Shown piece by piece: positions 23,265 through 34,860 of a stretch of DNA of 64,000 bases; position 1 is the first letter of the stretch, and each line of letters starts with the position of its first letter. The stretch lies in contig JALMGJ010000006.1 of NCBI GenBank assembly GCA_023362775.1, forward strand, positions 13,278,501-13,342,500, written 5' to 3'. Position numbers and translations under genes: made by a program. Below the pieces are notes generated by a model, which saw only the letters and a program-made list of their open reading frames with translations, was not told the origin of the DNA and searched no databases. The DNA comes from Charina bottae (Eukaryota > Chordata > Lepidosauria > Squamata > Charinaidae).

Positions 23265-23585
23265 GCATCTCCGTGTACTTCTGAAGTTTTTTTTTCTTCT
23301 CCTCCTAGGCAGGCAGAGAGGCAGGCAGACTTCCTATCAGTGCACTGGACTAAATCCTCTCACCGTTTTATTTCCTGTCCATAGTTCCTTGTAGGGCCCA
23401 GATATATTCAGGGAAATAAAAGTAATGCAGTAGCTTTATCTGCAGGGCCTTGCAACCTTGTCCTATTGTATCTTCTTTTCTTTTTAAGGGAAAGCTTTGA
23501 AGAAAAGGTCAGGGGGAGAGGGAGAAATAAAATGACCTGGGGCTCTACACAGTACCAGCTCTTTCATGACCTTAACACTATAGGC

Positions 23586-23938
23586 CAGAGCTTTCCAAAC
23601 TTTTCATGTTGGTGACACACTTTTTAGACATGCATCATTTCGCGACACAGTAATTCAGTTTTACTAGCAAACCGGAGGTTAAACTAACTTATAAGAGATA
23701 TGGACACATACATAAATTGTAATAGCGAAATGTATTGAGACACAACATACTGTATCTCATGAAAACAGAGTTCCCCTTTACAGCAGGGCAAGAGCTCCCC
23801 TCTTACAGCAGGGCACAAGGCAGGCACTAGGACCTGCATGGAGTCCTGGCAGGGCTCGGAGGCAGCAGAAGCCGCGACACACCCAGACACTGCAGTCGAC
23901 ACACTAACGTGTCCCGACACACAGTTTGGAAAGCTCTG
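23586..23938. mobile_element. hAT element with internal insert (353 bp)
   Basis: It has the same ends as the 206-bp copy and an exact duplication CTATAGGC at 23578-23585 and 23939-23946. The interior has an extra segment (TAATTCAGTTTTACTAGC and following) that is shared with the copy at 36575-37023, which defines a subfamily. Confidence 0.95.
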
Positions 23939-24083
23939 CTATAGGCTATTAAAGAGGCTTATGAATTCCTGAAGTCCAAAAAGGAAACTATAACAAATGA
24001 GGAAACAATACAATTTCTTAAACAATAAGAATAATTGCAGGGCAAGCAGCTAATAAACAGTGGCCAATTTAGGAGGAATGTAG

Positions 24084-24672
24084 TGATAGAAGATTTTACA
24101 TATATAGAACTTAAATACATATATATTTCATTTTCATATATTTTCATATGTAGTATTCATATGTTGGGAACATTTGCACTTGTATGATGGTTCTGAAACC
24201 ATGTTATATTTCCTTGAAGGGTTGTGTTGGCTTTCTTACTCTTCTTTTCTAACAGGTCTTGCTAGATAGCTAGTGCCCCTAGAAACAAGATAAGGTATAC
24301 TTTCCAAAGATGGCTTCTCCAGAGGAAAGGTATTGTTTAATAACAGTCAAGGGGCCCTAGCAAGGATGGAAGGAAGTCCCTTATATGGAATGACGTTAAG
24401 ATAGAATGAAGGATGTAAATTCCTAATATGGAATTAGGTTAAAGTGGAGTCTGGGTAACTGAGGAAGGGGTGGGATTCTAAAGGAGGAGTTAAATGAAAT
24501 GTATATAATCTGCTGTAAGGAGGGGGTCCTGCGCGATCACCCACCTAACAGCTTGCTGTCATTGCTTTTGCTTTTGGGTGGAGAATAAAAGAACGTAATT
24601 TCATGCAACTGCCTGTTTCTTTGATCGCGGCTCAGAAGCGAACCTGGTAAGGAAATAAAAAAAATTCTAACC
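24084..24672 (+). mobile_element. Solo LTR related to the 608-6657 provirus
   Basis: Read on plus it is collinear with the reverse complement of 608-1151: the AACATTTGCACTTG, CCTTGAAGGGTTGTGTTGG, CCTAGCAAGGATGGAAGGAA and GCTTGCTGTCATTGCTTTTG blocks come in the same order. AATAAA lies near 24584. The exact 4-bp duplication GTAG lies at 24080-24083 and 24673-24676. No internal sequence remains, so it arose by LTR-LTR recombination. It is clearly diverged from the proviral LTRs. Confidence 0.88.
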
Positions 24673-24927
24673 GTAGTACAAAAAACACTGAATTGTATGG
24701 CATACAAAGCAGTCAAATAAGCAGTTAATAATCTATGGATAATTTAATACAAGGCTAGGAGTTCAGAGAGTAGTGGGGGAAATGGGGGAAGCTTCCAGAA
24801 GAAATCCATTTTATACACGTTCAGCTAAAGAACATAGAAGGAGGCGTGAACGAGAGAGACTTGCCATAAACGAAGGGAGTCATAACAGGGTAATTCTGTA
24901 TGTAGGCACAGCAGGTAGAAAGGTTTA

Positions 24928-25040
24928 GCTAAGCTTTGCTGATCTTGAAAGAGGCTAAGCTTTGCTTAGCATTCGGATGGGAGACCACTAAGAAATGCCA
25001 GGGCCACAGATTAGACTGGGAATTTGAAAAAAATATCCCA
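24928..25040 (+). mobile_element. 5S rRNA-derived SINE copy
   Basis: GATCTTGAAAGAGGCTAAGC, then GCATTCGGATGGGAGACCAC and AATGCCAGGG, follow the 5S rRNA internal promoter order. ACTGGGAATTTGAAAAAAA comes next. It is a retroposed copy and not a 5S gene, since the 5' and 3' ends of 5S are absent. Confidence 0.8.
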
Positions 25041-25184
25041 GAATGGATCAATGGAAAACCTCTTCCATGTTCTTTTAAACTTAACATCAGAGCCTCTTGG
25101 GTTTTATATATTTAATTAATTTATATAGATATACATTTATGTACGGTATTTTATATGCTTTTATATGTTTTAATTGTCAACTTT

Positions 25185-25257
25185 GTGTAAACCGCCCAGA
25201 GTCCCCTCTGTGGGGGGAGATGGGCGGTGATATAAGTATGATAAATAAATAAATAAA
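25185..25257 (+). mobile_element. L2 LINE 3' tail
   Basis: GTAAACCGCCCAGAGTCCCC, GGGGAGATGGGCGGT and (ATAA)n match the reverse complement of the L2 3' end near 49480-49555. Confidence 0.85.
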
Positions 25258-25760
25258 TGTTGTTGTTGCCTAGAAAACTACATGTCTATTAGTCACTAGG
25301 AGCTTGATTCAAAAGAGTCTACTTTTTTAATACTGAAAATACTTTGCATAGAGAAGTCTCAAACTTAATCCCAGCCATCTTGGCCAACAAGAATTGTAAA
25401 CTGATGCCTGTTAGAGCAGACAATACTGGCCTAGATGGGCAAACAGTCTAGCCATTTATATGTTAGCTTCTTCCCACACATGAATGAGGAGAAGCAGTAA
25501 AATCATCATGTGAAGATTAGGATTCTCTTCCTGATGCTCTACAGCTGTCCATATTTGGCATATTTGTTGGCATATTTCTAGCCAGTATTGTCTAACACAC
25601 TGTGGTGACAAAAGCTAACTTTGGGTACAGGGCAATATTGAAATAATTTGGAACCTGGTTTTCACTTTGCTGGAGGACATTTTGAGAAGGAGCTAAGGGA
25701 TACTGAGCCTCCCCCAACTTCAAGTTCTCTGATTAAGTCCCAATTTCATAGTCTCTAGTC

Positions 25761-26314
25761 CAGAGCTTTCCAAACTGTGTGTCGCGACACGTTAGTACAG
25801 GCTTTCCAAAGTGCCACCGCTGGTGACACATGAGCGGCGGCGGCAGCACGGCGGTGGCGCGCGCGCGCACGGCGGTGGCACAGGGGGGCGCACGTGCACG
25901 GCGGTGGCACGGGGGCGTGCGGCGGCGCGTGCGTGCACGGCAGCGGCGCAGGGGGCATGCGGCGTGCACGGCGGCGGCGCAGGGGTGTGTGCGGCGGCGC
26001 GCGTGTGCATGGTGGTGGCGGCAGCGGCTGCCGCTGCCACCATGCACGTGCGTGCTGCCGCTTCTGGGTGGTGTGGCGACACACCACGCTGTGTGTGGCG
26101 ACACACTTTTGTGTCGCGACACACAGTTTGGAAAGCTCTGCGTTAGTATGTTGGCTGCAGTGTCTGGGTGTGTCGCGGCTGCTGCTGCCTCCGAGCCCTG
26201 CCACGATTCTGCGCAGGTCCTAGTGCCTGCCTTGTGCCCTGCTGTAAGAGTGTATCATGAAATGATGCATGTCTAAAAAGTGTGTCACCAACATGAAAAG
26301 TTTGGAAAGCTCTG
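25761..26314. mobile_element. hAT element carrying a second hAT insertion
   Basis: It is the short hAT form in reverse orientation (TGTCACCAACATGAAAAG near its right end). The exact duplication CTCTAGTC lies at 25753-25760 and 26315-26322. A second hAT element occupies 25798-26140. Confidence 0.95.
25798..26140. mobile_element. GC-rich hAT element nested in another hAT
   Basis: The ends are CAGGCTTTCCAAAG and GTTTGGAAAGCTCTG, with an exact duplication CGTTAGTA at 25790-25797 and 26141-26148 inside the host hAT. The interior (about 25830-26070) is a CpG-rich run of imperfect GCACGGCGGTGGC-like units. It is open in several frames only because of its composition. Confidence 0.94.
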
Positions 26315-26364
26315 CTCTAGTCTCTCCATTCACAGAATCACCCTCCAGTGTCCCAGAATTGGCT

Positions 26365-26439
26365 AGTGGCTTCTAGTTGCTAACCATCATTCTCCATCTC
26401 CAAAGGGCATAGGATGATGGTTAGCAACTAGAAGCCACT
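26365..26439. repeat. Perfect 26-bp inverted repeat
   Basis: The arms 26365-26390 and 26414-26439 are perfect reverse complements around a 23-nt loop. Homology continues outwards imperfectly (CCCAGAATTGG against CCAACTCTGGG). It is probably a small MITE or foldback. Confidence 0.85.
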
Positions 26440-26666
26440 GCCCAACTCTGGGTCACAGAGGGGCGTTGAATGGAGAGATTACTCTGTTTTCCAATATGTT
26501 TATGATTGCATTTAAGGGGATCTTATTTTGCATTTTGAATAAAGAAAGTATCTGCATTTTTTATATTATTGTCTCTTGAGGTTTTTCTGAGGTTCTGAAA
26601 TTAAAAATGCATGCTATCAAACCAGAATTTATAAAGTACATATAAAATTATTTGCTACTCAGTGGA

Positions 26667-26668
<2 letters not shown>

Positions 26669-26714
<46 letters not shown>
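26669..26714. repeat. (TG)n(AG)n compound microsatellite
   Basis: A TG run passes directly into an AG run. Confidence 0.95.
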
Positions 26715-26719
<5 letters not shown>

Positions 26720-27588
26720 AATGTTGTGTGGTGAGAATTCTAGGTAATGCTGACTTAACTCATAAATAACAAAAAAAATATTTTTATCCCTAGAATGGAT
26801 AACATTCATTCATAGAATGGAGCTGAATCTCTTGCCAATAAAGTTAAAATGTATTCCACCCTCCCTTACAGACTGCTATGTAATATTGATAGATGAAGCC
26901 TTCTACAGTGAACTGATTCTTAGCTACTTTTTAAAAGATGTAGATGAACTTTGGGGATTTTTAAATTGCAGGAATCCCTAAGTACATCTCAATCTTTATA
27001 AGGAACCTATATTATTCAAACCTCTGGAAGTGCTTCCCAAATTGGATTGTCTTGTTTCTGCAGTAGGGAGGAGTGAATTTAACTCCCCCCCCCCACTTTT
27101 TATGTAAGCCATTTTCAACCATGATAAATTGAGAAATGAATTACTTAATCAAATGAAGCTGATGTCAAGAATGCACTGGTGAAGATATACTTGTAGAAAT
27201 TGAGACGGTACATCTGACATTGTTAAGCGCTATGTTCTGTATACTCCTGGAATAAAAAATTTGATGAGCTAGATTTTCCAACTGTTAGACTATACTGCAC
27301 TCAATAAAGCATCCTACTAAATAATGTGCATGAAATTAGAAAGAGAAGTTAACAGGATTCCTATCTACATCTCTGTATATTTGTGTAGGTGTGTGAAGGA
27401 ACATGCTGTCATTGTTGTTTTAAAAATAACCTGACATAATCTTTCTGTTTATGAAGTAATCGCTATTTGGCGTTAAATAGAATCAAATCTGGAAACCAGA
27501 GGGAAATCACTGATTTGTGGCATGATCATTACCAAATTGGAAAGGATTTATGTTTGCATCTTTCCTTTCCCTGATCAAACTCCTGTTG
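26715..27588. other. No recognised gene or repeat
   Basis: A/T-rich sequence, nothing supported. Confidence 0.5.
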
Positions 27589-27596
27589 GTATATCT

Positions 27597-27725
27597 CAGA
27601 GCTTTCCAAACTTTTCATGTTGGTGACACACTTTTTAGACATGCATCATTTCGCGACACACTCTTACAGCAGGGCATTATTTTGCGACACACCCTTACAT
27701 CAGGGCACAAGGCCTCCTCCCAACT
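27597..27725. mobile_element. Truncated hAT element, left end only
   Basis: It has the CAGAGCTTTCCAAAC terminus and the subterminal blocks TTGGTGACACACTTTTTAG and CTTACAGCAGGGCA. The right terminus is missing, and a SINE starts just after. The left flank GTATATCT has TA at positions 4-5 as in the other copies. Confidence 0.85.
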
Positions 27726-27727
27726 TT

Positions 27728-28043
27728 AAGTAAAGGTAAAGGTTCCCCCCCCCGCACATTTGTGCAGTCGTGTCCGACTCTAGGGGCCGGTGCTCATCTC
27801 CGTTTGTTAGCTGAAGAGCCAGCGTTGTCCGAAGACGCTTCCACGGTCATGTGGCCGCATGACACGCGTGGAACGCTGTTACCTACCCACCGAAGTGGTA
27901 CCTATTCATCTGCTTGCATTTGCATGCTTTCGAATTGCTAGGTTGGCAAGAGCTGGGCCTAGTGCAGGAGCTCACTCTGCATGCAGGGCTAGGGATTCGA
28001 ACCTCCGAACTTGCGATCTTCCGATCAACAAGCCTGGCATCTT
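27728..28043 (-). mobile_element. tRNA-derived SINE, 5' truncated in the head
   Basis: A minus-strand copy from the tail repeats to the GATCTTCCGATCAACAAGCC region. The outermost tRNA head bases are missing. Confidence 0.88.
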
Positions 28044-28181
28044 TGGCTGGGTCTAATACACCTCAGTTCCCCTCCTGTCCAGCTGCCAAGACCTTTCATT
28101 CCTCCCACCTTCAGCTATGGAGTTTTTCAGCAGCCCTGCACAGCACACACAGATATGCACATTTACACACTGCCAACTGGG

Positions 28182-28440
28182 GGCGTGGTTCGAATCCCTA
28201 GCCCTGCATGCGGAGTGAGCTCCCGCTCTTGCCAACTTAGCAATTCGAAAGCATGCAAATGCAAGCAGATGAATAGGTACCACTTCGGTGGGTAGGTAAC
28301 AGCGTTCCACGCGCGTCATGCGGCCACGTGACCGTGGAAGCATCTTCGGACAACGCTGGCTCTTCGGCTAACAAACGGAGATGAGCACCGGCCCCTAGAG
28401 TCGGACACGACTGCACAAATGTGCGGGGGGAACCTTTACT
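28182..28440 (+). mobile_element. tRNA-derived SINE with a deletion in the head
   Basis: A plus-strand copy. GGGGGCGTGGTTCGAATCCC shows that the region between the A and B boxes has been lost. The core and the GGACACGACTGCAC tail are intact. It faces the copy at 27728-28043. Confidence 0.88.
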
Positions 28441-28654
28441 TAATTGTAGGTTCCTCTCTCACACAATGACTTTGGGCTTCTTGCTTTTCTTCTTCCAGTC
28501 TTCTTCCTGCAGCTTTCCTCTTTCCAGTGCTTTCCTTCCTTTTTCCTTCAGCTCTTTAACTCCCCCCCTCAGTTCTAGAACTTTGAAACCCAGCCTCAAG
28601 TCCAGCAAGTAAGCAACTTCACCCTCTTATAGTCTAACAGTTTCATTCTCATCC

Positions 28655-28740
28655 ATCCAACCATCCATCCATCCATTCAAATTGATATAGCCACCCATCT
28701 CATATAAATGACTCTGGGCGGCTTACAGACAAGGCTCAGT
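28655..28740 (-). mobile_element. L2-type 3' tail
   Basis: (CCAT)n, ATATAGCCACCCATCT and GACTCTGGGCGGCTTACA match the inverted L2 3' end. Confidence 0.7.
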
Positions 28741-29541
28741 TTTACTTGGTTAACTTTATTTTTTTTCTTACATCCTTAACAGTAATTGAAAATTAGATCC
28801 TTGTGTGTCATTTTAAACAGATTTAACTGTAACCTGTACTTAACAAAATATGGCGGTATCAATGTCCCATCCTTTGGGTGCCTGCATTCAGTGTTTACGA
28901 TTTAAGTTCTGGTTTCACCTGTCTTTGAAGCACATATGTTTTTGCAAGAGAAAGTGGCAGATGCGTTTATCAAATTCTGGATATGCCGTTTGGAGGTGAA
29001 TGAGTCAACAGATATATCTGTAGCTTCAGCTGTCAGCTGTGTTGAAAAAGAGGACCACTGTATGCATGAGATATGTTAAATCATCTCTGGCATTTCAAGA
29101 GGGAAGCTGAAGCTGAAAGCGTTTACTCCTCAGGCTATGGGGGAGCATCAACCAATGAAGCAAACAAGGAAAAGAAATTCTTTTAGCATCAAGACACTGG
29201 TAAATCACTATGAAAAGATAACTAACACAATCTATGTCCTTGATATTTAGTGTTTCGCTCCAGCACTAGATTAATAACAGAACGGACTGGAGCAACTTGT
29301 CCGCAGCACTGGGGATTTTAGACATTGAAACGCACATTATGCTATTTCATTTGGGGATAGGCTACATTTACTCAAAAAGAAAACCATGAAATGAGCTATT
29401 ATGAAGGACAGTATGTGGTTCGCATTTTGTAGTATGTTCTTGGATATATTACAGGAAAGCACCCAAGACAGATAAAGCCTCAGGTTCTGCTGTGTCATGC
29501 CCTGAATGCCAAAATTTTGGGAATTATGATTTTCTGTAGAG

Positions 29542-29775
29542 CAGATCTTTCCAAACTTTTCATGTTGGTGACACACCTTTTAGACATGCATCATTTCACG
29601 ACACACTCTTACAGCAGGGCATCATTTTGCGACACACTCTTACAGCAGGGCACAAGGCAGGCACTAGGACCTGCACGGAATCCTGGTAGGGTTCAGAGGC
29701 AGCAGCAGCAGTGACACACCCAGACACTGCAGCCAACACACTAACGTGTCCCGACACACAGTTTGGAAAGCTCTG
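29542..29775. mobile_element. hAT element, short form (234 bp)
   Basis: The ends are CAGATCTTTCCAAAC and GTTTGGAAAGCTCTG. The exact duplication CTGTAGAG lies at 29534-29541 and 29776-29783. The subterminal block ACACTCTTACAGCAGGGCA is duplicated once. Confidence 0.95.
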
Positions 29776-29998
29776 CTGTAGAGAATCCTGATGGAGTGAT
29801 ATATTACAACTTCATGACTTGCAAATGGGTTGGATTTCAACTATCATCACTCCAATCCATGTGACTGTAGATGATGAACATTAAAGTCCAAAACTTTTGG
29901 GGGATTTCATATTGAGGAAAGCAATATTAGAGCTTTTTCACTCTGGGTCTCCAGATACAGAAAATGATTACTAAATCAGCTTATTAAATACAGTCTAC

Positions 29999-30052
29999 TG
30001 CTGTAGAGATGGCCGGTGATAAATTTGAATAATAAATAAATAATAAAATTCA
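29999..30052 (+). mobile_element. Short L2-type 3' tail
   Basis: GTAGAGATGGCCGGTGATAA followed by AATAAATAAATAA resembles the end of L2 copies. Confidence 0.55.
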
Positions 30053-30464
30053 AATCAGCTTATACCTTCGGTGATAAAATTTCCAGATATAATGGAAGTC
30101 TCCAACAAAATGATTTGAAAAAGAGATCAGGTTTGGTAGGAAAGGAGTATAAATAAACAACAAATAAACAACAAATGCAGGTGATGAACTTTATTTTTAC
30201 AGCTTCAAGGAACTTGCATATTTGTTCAAACTGGCTGCTGCTGACCTTCAAAAATGAGCAAAGGTATTTTTTTAGTCTCTACATCTGGGCAATATGCTTC
30301 ATTGCACTTACAACAAGATAAGAAAAAACAGAAGTACTCTTCAGCTATTTCATTATTTCAGAAAACTAATTATAGCTTTTAAATAACAAATTATAGTTCT
30401 CTTTGTATGTGTTCTGAGCAAGTAGCATTTGTTATCTCAGTACCACCAACTCTAGAAGGATAGG

Positions 30465-30465
<1 letters not shown>

Positions 30466-30510
<45 letters not shown>

Positions 30511-30512
30511 TC
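30466..30512. repeat. (ATT)n microsatellite
   Basis: About 15 ATT units. Confidence 0.95.
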
Positions 30513-32740
30513 TGTATTGTACATCTCATGTTGATGCCCCCCCAATGGCTTTCATGATACCACTTCTAAATCTATGGCTTAGATCGCATTTTAATTTCCC
30601 CTCCCCAAATAACAGAAAAATCCATCAGTTTTCCATGGATTTGCTAAGACCAGATTTGGAGTTCTAGAAATGACTCAATTTCTGGATCAAAAGTGGGATT
30701 TGAAAAGGGGAATTCCACCTTCCCATATTTTAGCATGGAAAAAATAGGGATGGCTGTTTTGTGATTTTTTACTTCCACCATGCTATTCGTGTTAGACCTA
30801 TGGGCACCTCTCATATTTCCCTTCCATTGAGTTAAGGCCGCTGTCCTAAATACACTTCCTAAACATTATGCTTAACAGAATGCAGATCTTAGGACTCTTC
30901 CGTACAATCCCTTTGTGCCAGTCCATGTCCCTATATTGTCATCACTCTTCTGCAGCTATTAATTTCTGGCTCAGCTAAAGTGCAGGAGGAAATGCCATGA
31001 ATATAGTTTTGCAGCACTAATTAATTGTTTTTATTGGTATGAACTTTTGCCTTGTCCCAATTCCCACCTCTCCTTTCTCCCTGTTGAAGATAAGGGGCCA
31101 TTATGAGGGGCCATACCTCAACACCACCTCACCATACCCTTTAAAATGAGCAGGGTTGTTGCTTCCACACTTAATGGCCAGTCAAGCTTCCTACAATCAT
31201 TGCAAAAACAACCACAAGAGGAACAACCAACCAAATGGGAATGAATTATTAAGTGAATGTTGATGTTTGCATTTCTCTCCTAGTCAGACAGGAGGGAAAG
31301 CTGGTCATCTCATGCAGGCATCTTGCTGTTGGAGCAGGGGCATCATGAAAAGTTTGCCATGTATCCAAAACCTGAGAGATTATAGTTACTATATTTCACT
31401 CGACTGTCTACAGTAAATGTTCTTTCATTCAACGACTTACTACACCAACTTTTTCGGTTCTATTATTTCTTTCTTCCCTTGACACTTCCTTTTCCCATAT
31501 CTTTCTATAAGCATTATAAACCACTTAAAAAGTTGTATATTATTCTTTCCTAATACACTTCTTTATATTGTTTAACAGGGTTGTAGGTGCATTGAAATCT
31601 CCGTTCCATTTATGCCGTTGTGGATTTAAAAAACTGTTACCAGAAGTTCTTAATTCCTTTTCACCTCTAGCATATTTTCATCAGATCTGATTTTCTTGTG
31701 TAACACTGTGATGCTTGCCTTGTTACGTTAGCAACCATAGGTTTCTGAGAGAAACATTTTTTTTTGAAGAATAAAATCTTACTGTCCTATATAGGTGAAT
31801 AAACCGGTGTAGTTTTACAACTGTCATTCCATTATCTCTTTGAAATACTTGTTCCTATGTCCTCTTCTAATTTTTTCTTACGGCTCATCCATACATCGCA
31901 CTTGCCACCGCATGAAGATGCCCCACTATTTGTGAAGGACGTGTCCTTATCACATAACCCCATCTCATTGCCAGCCCATTGCTGAGGCAGCCCAAGGCCA
32001 GCTTTAGATATCCTGACATGAAAATAGTGTTTTCCTCTTTCCACAACACAAGACTTCCCACGAGGACTTTCTATGGTACGTGGAGGAGGAGCCTTTGGAG
32101 GTCATCAATTGCTGGGCTCCAAGTGGCCTTGGGGGGTCTGTTGTGGGATTCGCCCCTTCCATCAAGCCACTGGCCTCTATGCTTTCATGGCCATTTATGC
32201 TGCAGCTGTCAAATCCTGAAAGAATCCACAGGATTCCAAGTTCAATTACAACAGCTAGCAATGTTCTTACCCTTGGCCTTGTTTTGATCTGAAACAGAGA
32301 TTTTTGTCCCTCAAATGAATGATCGGTCATCATGAGAACCTCCCCCACCTGCCTGCACTTTCACTGCAGCACCCCCCCCCAACCTGGCTATGCTCACACT
32401 GTGCTGCAGCACACACACACACCTCCCTGCACTCTGTAGTGCTCACCCTCTACCTGGCCATGCTCGCACCATGCTGCAGCACCTCCCTGCCCGCACTTCG
32501 TAGCACTCACCTGCCCACGAGCCTGCTTGTGAGCTGCCTGGGACTTGCAACTTCCTGCCGGCTTGCCCATTGACTTTGCCTGTTGGAAGCTGGCAGGAAG
32601 TTGCAATTAGCAGTCATGTGAGGTCCTTAGCGATGGAAATTCCAGTCCCAATTACTCTAGTAAAGTGAGGACTACCTGTAGATGTTTCTACTCAGCTGCT
32701 TTACATGTTCCTCTCCTGTCCTGGAACTGGCAGAAAATTA
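30513..32740. other. No recognised gene; low-complexity part at 32340-32680
   Basis: No gene is supported. At 32390-32560 imperfect GCTGCAGCACCTCCCTGC-like units recur. Near 32665-32680 the sequence GAGGACTACCTGTA also occurs at 53238-53252, so a short dispersed repeat is likely. Confidence 0.45.
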
Positions 32741-33057
32741 AAGGTAAAGGTTTTCCCCTGCACAGTCGTGTCCAACTCTAGGGGGCAGTGCTCATCTCCG
32801 TTTGTTAGCCAAAGAGCCAGCGCTGTCCGAAGACGCTTCCATGGTCATGTGGCCGGCATGATGTGCGCGGAACGCTGTTACCTACCCACCGAAGTGGTAC
32901 CTGTTTATCTACTTGCATTTGCATGCTTTCGAATTGCTAGGTTGGCAAGAGCTGGGGCGAGTGCGGGAGCTCACTGCATCACGCAGTGCTTGGGTCTCGA
33001 ACCGCCGACCTTCCGATCAACAAGCCTGGCGTCTTAAGCACTGAGCCATCGCGCCCC
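32741..33057 (-). mobile_element. tRNA-derived SINE, Bov-B-like tail
   Basis: A complete minus-strand copy from AAAGGTAAAGG to GAGCCATCGCGCCCC. A target duplication was not obvious. Confidence 0.9.
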
Positions 33058-34239
33058 TTGGCTGCCCCAAATCTTTTGCCCCCACAGTGTCATTGCATGC
33101 CTGCAATAGATTTGTGTTGTTGTCCACACAACTTTAACACATACAATATTTCAAGGGCCATGATTGGTGGTTCCATTAGCTGAAATTCCAGTTCTGCCCA
33201 ATTTCATCTAAAGTTTGAAAAAGTTCCTTCAATTGCACAGTGTTCTGGTTACTCTGTGCACTGTATTTTCCTCCCTTTCTCATTTTCTCAAACTTTTAAA
33301 ATTCTTTGAGTCAGTTGTTCACCTGTTAAGTTATCAACCACTAGGTAGAAGCAAAGAGTTAGAGGGTTTTTAAAAATATCTTGGCTGCTATCAAGTCACC
33401 TTCTGGATTTTATGCAGCTGAGATGTAATGGTGGATACAGGAAATACTTTTGGAGAGCAGAACTTGAGAAAGGAGCTTTGCTGTGGGGATCAGTGTAAGA
33501 GCCATAAACAAACCTAAAAGCAGTCCATGTAGAAAGGAAGTGAGGAGCTGAGGTTTGCTTGAGAGCAGCAGCAGCCACTGAGAAGGGGATTCCCCACCAT
33601 GCAAGCTACAGACACACAAGAGTCCAGTCCTTTCCATTATACTTTCAGTTTCATGCTTTAAGCCAGAGATGGACTAGTCAGTTTGAGGGCTTGGCACTCT
33701 GTGTAAGTCAACCAGTCGGACAAAAGGAAAAAGTAAACAAATCTCCTGGTTAGCCAAACCAGCATGGCAGAACCAGCATTGAGCCCAGCACACAAAAAAA
33801 TGGTCCCATAGCAGACCTATCGGATCAATTGGGGCCAAGGAGAATGATACCCCAAATGTCTCACTTTAAGTCTCCTCCATGGGTCATTGGCTGTCCAGCT
33901 GGAAGGTCTTGAGCAAGATAGGGAATAATAGGATACAAACGCTGACATGAGGACAGGTAAAAGTGAGAGTCCAAACGGCTATCATAGCTTATTTTTATAG
34001 CAGGAAACTATGTTATATCTTTAATGGAGCTGTTCTTTTACCAACTGATGGACATAATCAGCAGTTTTGACCTGATCATTTGTCATTTCAAATATTAACT
34101 TTTCATTTTACTTCTACAACTTGCTACATTTTTCTAATTAGGTTAGTTAATGTTTCCAACTTAGCTATTGTGCTGAAAAATTGCTTCTGAACTCTTATTA
34201 AAAGCAAAACCAGGCTCATACATTGAATAAATCATGACA
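33058..34239. other. No recognised gene or repeat
   Basis: Nothing supported is seen. Confidence 0.5.
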
Positions 34240-34264
34240 AGTATCTGGAGTGCAGTGTTGAGCT

Positions 34265-34560
34265 TCAGGGTTTAGTGACCGTGGTGTAGACAACAGATTT
34301 CCTGACATTTCACTGGCAACTGTGGCTGGCATCTTCAGAGGCAAGGTGGTCTGCTATGTAGACAACAGGGAACTGAGCAGGGATTGACTGGGCTCCTGTC
34401 TTTATAACCAGGTGACCTGACTTCTGATTAGTGTTTAACTGAGCTGGTTTCCGACTGGGGCAGGTTGGTGAGACCACCTTGCCTCTGAAGATGCCAGCCG
34501 GTGAAACATCAGGAAATCTTTTATCTAGACCATAGTCATTAAACCTTGAAGCTGAACACT
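34265..34560. repeat. Long imperfect inverted repeat
   Basis: A block of about 28 nt at 34330-34357 recurs as its reverse complement at about 34470-34498. Weaker pairing extends outwards (GTGGTGTAGACAACAGATTT against AAATCTTTTATCTAGACCAT). It lies just upstream of the GIY-YIG-like fragment and may be the terminal region of the same element. Confidence 0.65.
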
Positions 34561-34860
34561 GCCCAACAGATACCAGCCATGAAAGCCTACAGCAGTATAT
34601 TATTTGGAGTGCACCTGACAATCTTTCAACAGAGTGCTTACCAAAAAACAAAGAAACAAAAACTCTTGATTAAAACAAAAGGACAGCAGATCATAGAGAA
34701 ATCACAGATATTTTTTCAAAATATAGACATTTTCTAGCATTTTTTTAAAGATTCCAGTTAAACATTTCAAATAGAAATGGTGTTCTATTTGGTGTTGGTG
34801 TTCTGCAAACACTAACTAGCAGTCAGAAGACACAATGAAAACTCCTTAAACTCACAACAC

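Noticed and set aside
24928..25040. Possible 5S rRNA gene
   Set aside because: Only the internal promoter-like middle is recognisable. The ends are missing and an A-rich retroposed context follows.
25755..26276. Overlapping ORFs of 109-149 codons on both strands
   Set aside because: They lie in a CpG-rich, triplet-rich hAT interior where stop codons are rare by composition. The peptides are low-complexity Ala/Arg/His runs and end at transposon boundaries.
32004..32348. 114-codon minus-strand ORF overlapping a 102-codon plus-strand ORF
   Set aside because: No recognisable domain on either strand, and the two overlap fully.
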